From Actinomycetes bacterium (GTDB lineage: Bacteria; Actinomycetota; Actinomycetes; Streptosporangiales; Streptosporangiaceae), in NCBI GenBank assembly GCA_023425615.1, contig JAFACJ010000464.1, positions 1 through 5,727 on the forward strand: a stretch of DNA of 5,727 nt. Reading direction: 5' to 3'. The notes under the pieces are model-generated. The model was not told the DNA's origin, did no database searches, and was given only the letters and a program-made list of their open reading frames with translations. This document shows, one piece after another, positions 4,035-5,727 of the stretch. The translations under genes were made by a program, and so were the position numbers. Numbering within the stretch: the first letter of the stretch is position 1; every line of letters begins with the position of its first letter.

Positions 4035-5483
4035 TTGCGCGAGTATTCGAACCTGATCGGCGGCGAACTGCGGGCGGCGGCGGACGGGAGGACCCTTGAC
4101 TCCTACGATCCGGCCACCGGCGAGGTCTGGGCGAAGATCCCCCGCAGTTCCGCGCAGGACGCCGCGGACGCGGTCGCGGCGGCCAGGGCCGCGTTCCCCG
4201 CGTGGTCGACGATGCCGGCCGCCGGGCGCGCCCACTACATCCGGAAGGTGGCGGCGGTCTTCGCCGAGCACGCACGTGAACTGGCCGAGATCGAGACACG
4301 GGACAACGGGCGGACCATCGCCGAGACCGCCAAGCGCGACCTTCCCGGCATGACGTTCCTGTGGAACGCCGCCGCCGGGCAGTGCACGACCGCGGTCGAG
4401 GGCAGGACCGTCGACTTCGGCCCGACCAGCCTCGGCATGACGCTCCGCGAGCCCTACGGCGTGGTCCTCGGCATCATCCCGTGGAACTCGCCGATCTCCA
4501 CCTTCTCCGGCAAGGCCGCCTACGCCCTGGCGGCCGGCAACACCGTCATCATCAAGCCGGCCGAGCAGGCGACGGTCTCCACGCTCCGGCTCGGCGAACT
4601 GCTCAAGGACGTGCTGCCGCCCGGAGTGCTGAACATCGTCTCGGGCCTCGGCGAGGAGGTCGGCGACCCGCTGGTCCGCGCCCGCGGCGTCAACAAGATC
4701 AGCCTCACCGGTTCGGTGGAGACCGCCAAGATCATCACCCGGGCGAGCACCGACGCGCTGAAGCCGATGGCGCTGGAACTCGGCGGCAAGTCCCCGAACA
4801 TCGTGTTCGCCGACGCGGACCTGGACCGCGCCGCCGTCGGCGTCTCCACCCAGGCCATCTTCACCGCGAACGCCGGGCAGATCTGCTACGGCGGCGCCCG
4901 CATCCTCATCCAGCGGCCCGTCTACGACGAGGTGATCTCCCGGGTCAAGGCGATCATGGCGAAGATCAAGCTGGGCGACCCGCAGTCCAAGGAGACCGGC
5001 ATGGGGCCGATCGTCTCCAAGGACCAGTACGAGCGGGTCACCTCCTATCTGGAACTGGGCGCCAAGGAGGGCGCCGAACTGGTGTACGGCGGCAGGTTCG
5101 GCCGGAGCCTCGCCGAGAGCGCCGGACTCGACGAGCGGTTCCACGGCGGCTACTGGGTCGAGCCGACGCTGTTCGCGACGTCCGACAACGCGCTGCGGAT
5201 CTGCCAGGAGGAGATCTTCGGCCCGGTCGCGGTGGCGATCCCCTTCGACACCGAGGAGGAGGCGGTCGCGATCTCCAACGACTCCGACTACGGGCTCGCG
5301 GCGGGCGTCTGGACCACGGACCTGGCACGCGCCCAGCGGATGATGCGGCGGCTGGACGCGGGCACCGTGTGGGTCAACACCTTCCGGAAGGTGATGTTCC
5401 CGCTGGAGGGCCGCAAGGACAGCGGCTACGGCAACGACTCGGTGCTCGCCTACACCCGCGAGAAGGCCTGCCTCATCGAGTAG
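4035..5483 (+). CDS. NAD(P)-dependent aldehyde dehydrogenase
   Basis: A 482-residue enzyme of the aldehyde dehydrogenase superfamily, oxidising an aldehyde to its acid with NAD(P)+. It reads MREYSNLIGGE from TTG 4035, the normal N-terminus for the family. Marks in order (482 numbering): PWN with Asn151 stabilising the oxyanion, KPAE with Lys174 in cofactor binding, GSVET in the Rossmann loop (about 226-230), LELGGKSP with general base Glu248, NAGQICYGG with nucleophile Cys284, EEIFGP with Glu393, and a normal C-terminal oligomerisation segment ending near LAYTREKACLIE. Every catalytic residue is present and length is typical. It is cytosolic. The substrate is not clear; betaine- or phenylacetaldehyde-type subfamilies are both plausible. 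It follows the SnoaL-like gene by 126 bases with its own promoter and operator, and is convergent with the FAD enzyme gene. A start at TTG 4005 is the alternative. Confidence 0.94.
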   Translation: MREYSNLIGGELRAAADGRTLDSYDPATGEVWAKIPRSSAQDAADAVAAARAAFPAWSTMPAAGRAHYIRKVAAVFAEHARELAEIETRDNGRTIAETAKRDLPGMTFLWNAAAGQCTTAVEGRTVDFGPTSLGMTLREPYGVVLGIIPWNSPISTFSGKAAYALAAGNTVIIKPAEQATVSTLRLGELLKDVLPPGVLNIVSGLGEEVGDPLVRARGVNKISLTGSVETAKIITRASTDALKPMALELGGKSPNIVFADADLDRAAVGVSTQAIFTANAGQICYGGARILIQRPVYDEVISRVKAIMAKIKLGDPQSKETGMGPIVSKDQYERVTSYLELGAKEGAELVYGGRFGRSLAESAGLDERFHGGYWVEPTLFATSDNALRICQEEIFGPVAVAIPFDTEEEAVAISNDSDYGLAAGVWTTDLARAQRMMRRLDAGTVWVNTFRKVMFPLEGRKDSGYGNDSVLAYTREKACLIE

Positions 5484-5500
5484 CGGCGGTCTCCGTCACC

Positions 5501-5557
5501 GCCGCCGGGCCGAAAGGCCCCGGCGGCCGAGGCCGGGCCGGCCCCTCCGGCCCGGCC
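5501..5557. terminator. Paired hairpins between convergent genes
   Basis: GCCGCCGGGCC (5501-5511), loop GAAA, and GGCCCCGGCGGC (5516-5527) form a stem with one bulged base and a GNRA loop. GGCCGGGCCGG (5531-5541), loop CCCCT, and CCGGCCCGGCC (5547-5557) form a perfect 11-bp stem. They lie between the stop of the aldehyde dehydrogenase (5483) and the stop of the minus-strand gene (5578), so each may serve one direction. Confidence 0.75.
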
Positions 5558-5577
5558 ACCGGCGCCACGGGACGCCC

Positions 5578-5727
5578 TCATCCCCTGACGTCTGCCTCCC
5601 AGGCGAGGTGGTGCCCGTGGATCCACGCCGTGCGCCGCCGGGCCGCGGCCCCGCCGGCCTGCCGGAGGAGGAACGGCATCAGCAGGTCGCGCACGGCGCG
5701 GCCGACGGGGCCCGGGCTCTTCGAGGA
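5578..5727 (-). CDS. C-terminus of a probable FAD-dependent oxidoreductase/monooxygenase
   Basis: The frame ending at the TGA 5578-5580 on the minus strand is open to the right edge, 49 residues. It contains VGRAVRDLLMPFLLRQ followed by TAWIHGHHLAWEADV. This resembles the last helix and tail of FAD-dependent monooxygenases or related NAD(P)/FAD oxidoreductases, where an RDLLMP-type helix is followed by a W..G/D.RIDWD tail. The N-terminal dinucleotide-binding motif would lie beyond the window, so the call rests only on this tail. Codon use matches its neighbours. It is convergent with the aldehyde dehydrogenase gene and shares the hairpin pair between them. A different flavoenzyme or a gene of unknown function remains possible. 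Confidence 0.5.
   Translation of the reverse strand, partial: SSKSPGPVGRAVRDLLMPFLLRQAGGAAARRRTAWIHGHHLAWEADVRG

Noticed and set aside
3288..5144. Very long open frame (about 618 codons) antisense to the aldehyde dehydrogenase and SnoaL-like genes
   Set aside because: It mirrors two genuine genes with full catalytic motifs. It is an artefact of GC-rich codon bias; only its last 37 codons, outside those genes, show family-like sequence.
1..5727. CRISPR arrays, insertion sequences, integrase or attachment-site duplications
   Set aside because: No spaced repeats, transposase or integrase sequences, or flanking target duplications were seen.

Overview
The window is high-GC throughout. Its codon use, GAGGAG-type ribosome binding sites, frequent GTG/TTG starts and leaderless-looking promoter point to an actinomycete, most likely Actinomadura or another Streptosporangiales-type genus. 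The genus is inferred from style, not proven.

Layout from left to right. (1) 1-1279, minus: most of a CocE/NonD-family (S15-like) alpha/beta hydrolase, whose C-terminus lies beyond the left edge. (2) 1280-1504: a divergent control region with two palindromes. (3) 1505-2101, plus: a small class I SAM-dependent methyltransferase. (4) 2156-2887, plus: a conserved protein of unknown function that appears to be read from a leaderless GTG start. (5) 2897-3272: a non-coding block with terminator-like hairpins and then two tandem tRNA-like modules in which the 3' half (T-arm plus 3' acceptor strand) precedes the 5' half (5' acceptor strand plus D-arm). These are circularly permuted tRNA-like domains. 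(6) 3288-3401, minus: the last 37 codons of what looks like an XRE/MmyB-type regulator, with no upstream part. (7) 3504-3908, plus: a SnoaL/NTF2-like protein. (8) 4035-5483, plus: an aldehyde dehydrogenase with an operator-like inverted repeat over its promoter. (9) 5501-5557: two strong hairpins between convergent genes. (10) 5578-5727, minus: the C-terminal 49 residues of a probable FAD-dependent oxidoreductase.

Most genes look like ordinary accessory catabolic or secondary-metabolism genes: hydrolase, methyltransferase, SnoaL-like protein, aldehyde dehydrogenase and FAD enzyme. No single pathway can be read from them.

The part that stands out is items 4 and 5. In module A the 3' acceptor strand (2992-2998) is perfectly complementary to a 5' acceptor strand seven bases downstream (3005-3011). 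In module B the same is true of 3136-3142 and 3150-3156, with one G-T pair. Both modules keep a canonical T-loop and a D-loop GG, yet neither has a recognisable anticodon loop. The flanks of each module can pair, giving a fully nested fold, and the block ends in a 14-bp hairpin. This looks like a structured RNA with two permuted tRNA mimics, perhaps working with the conserved protein encoded just upstream. The permuted order is read directly from the sequence. The joint function is inference.
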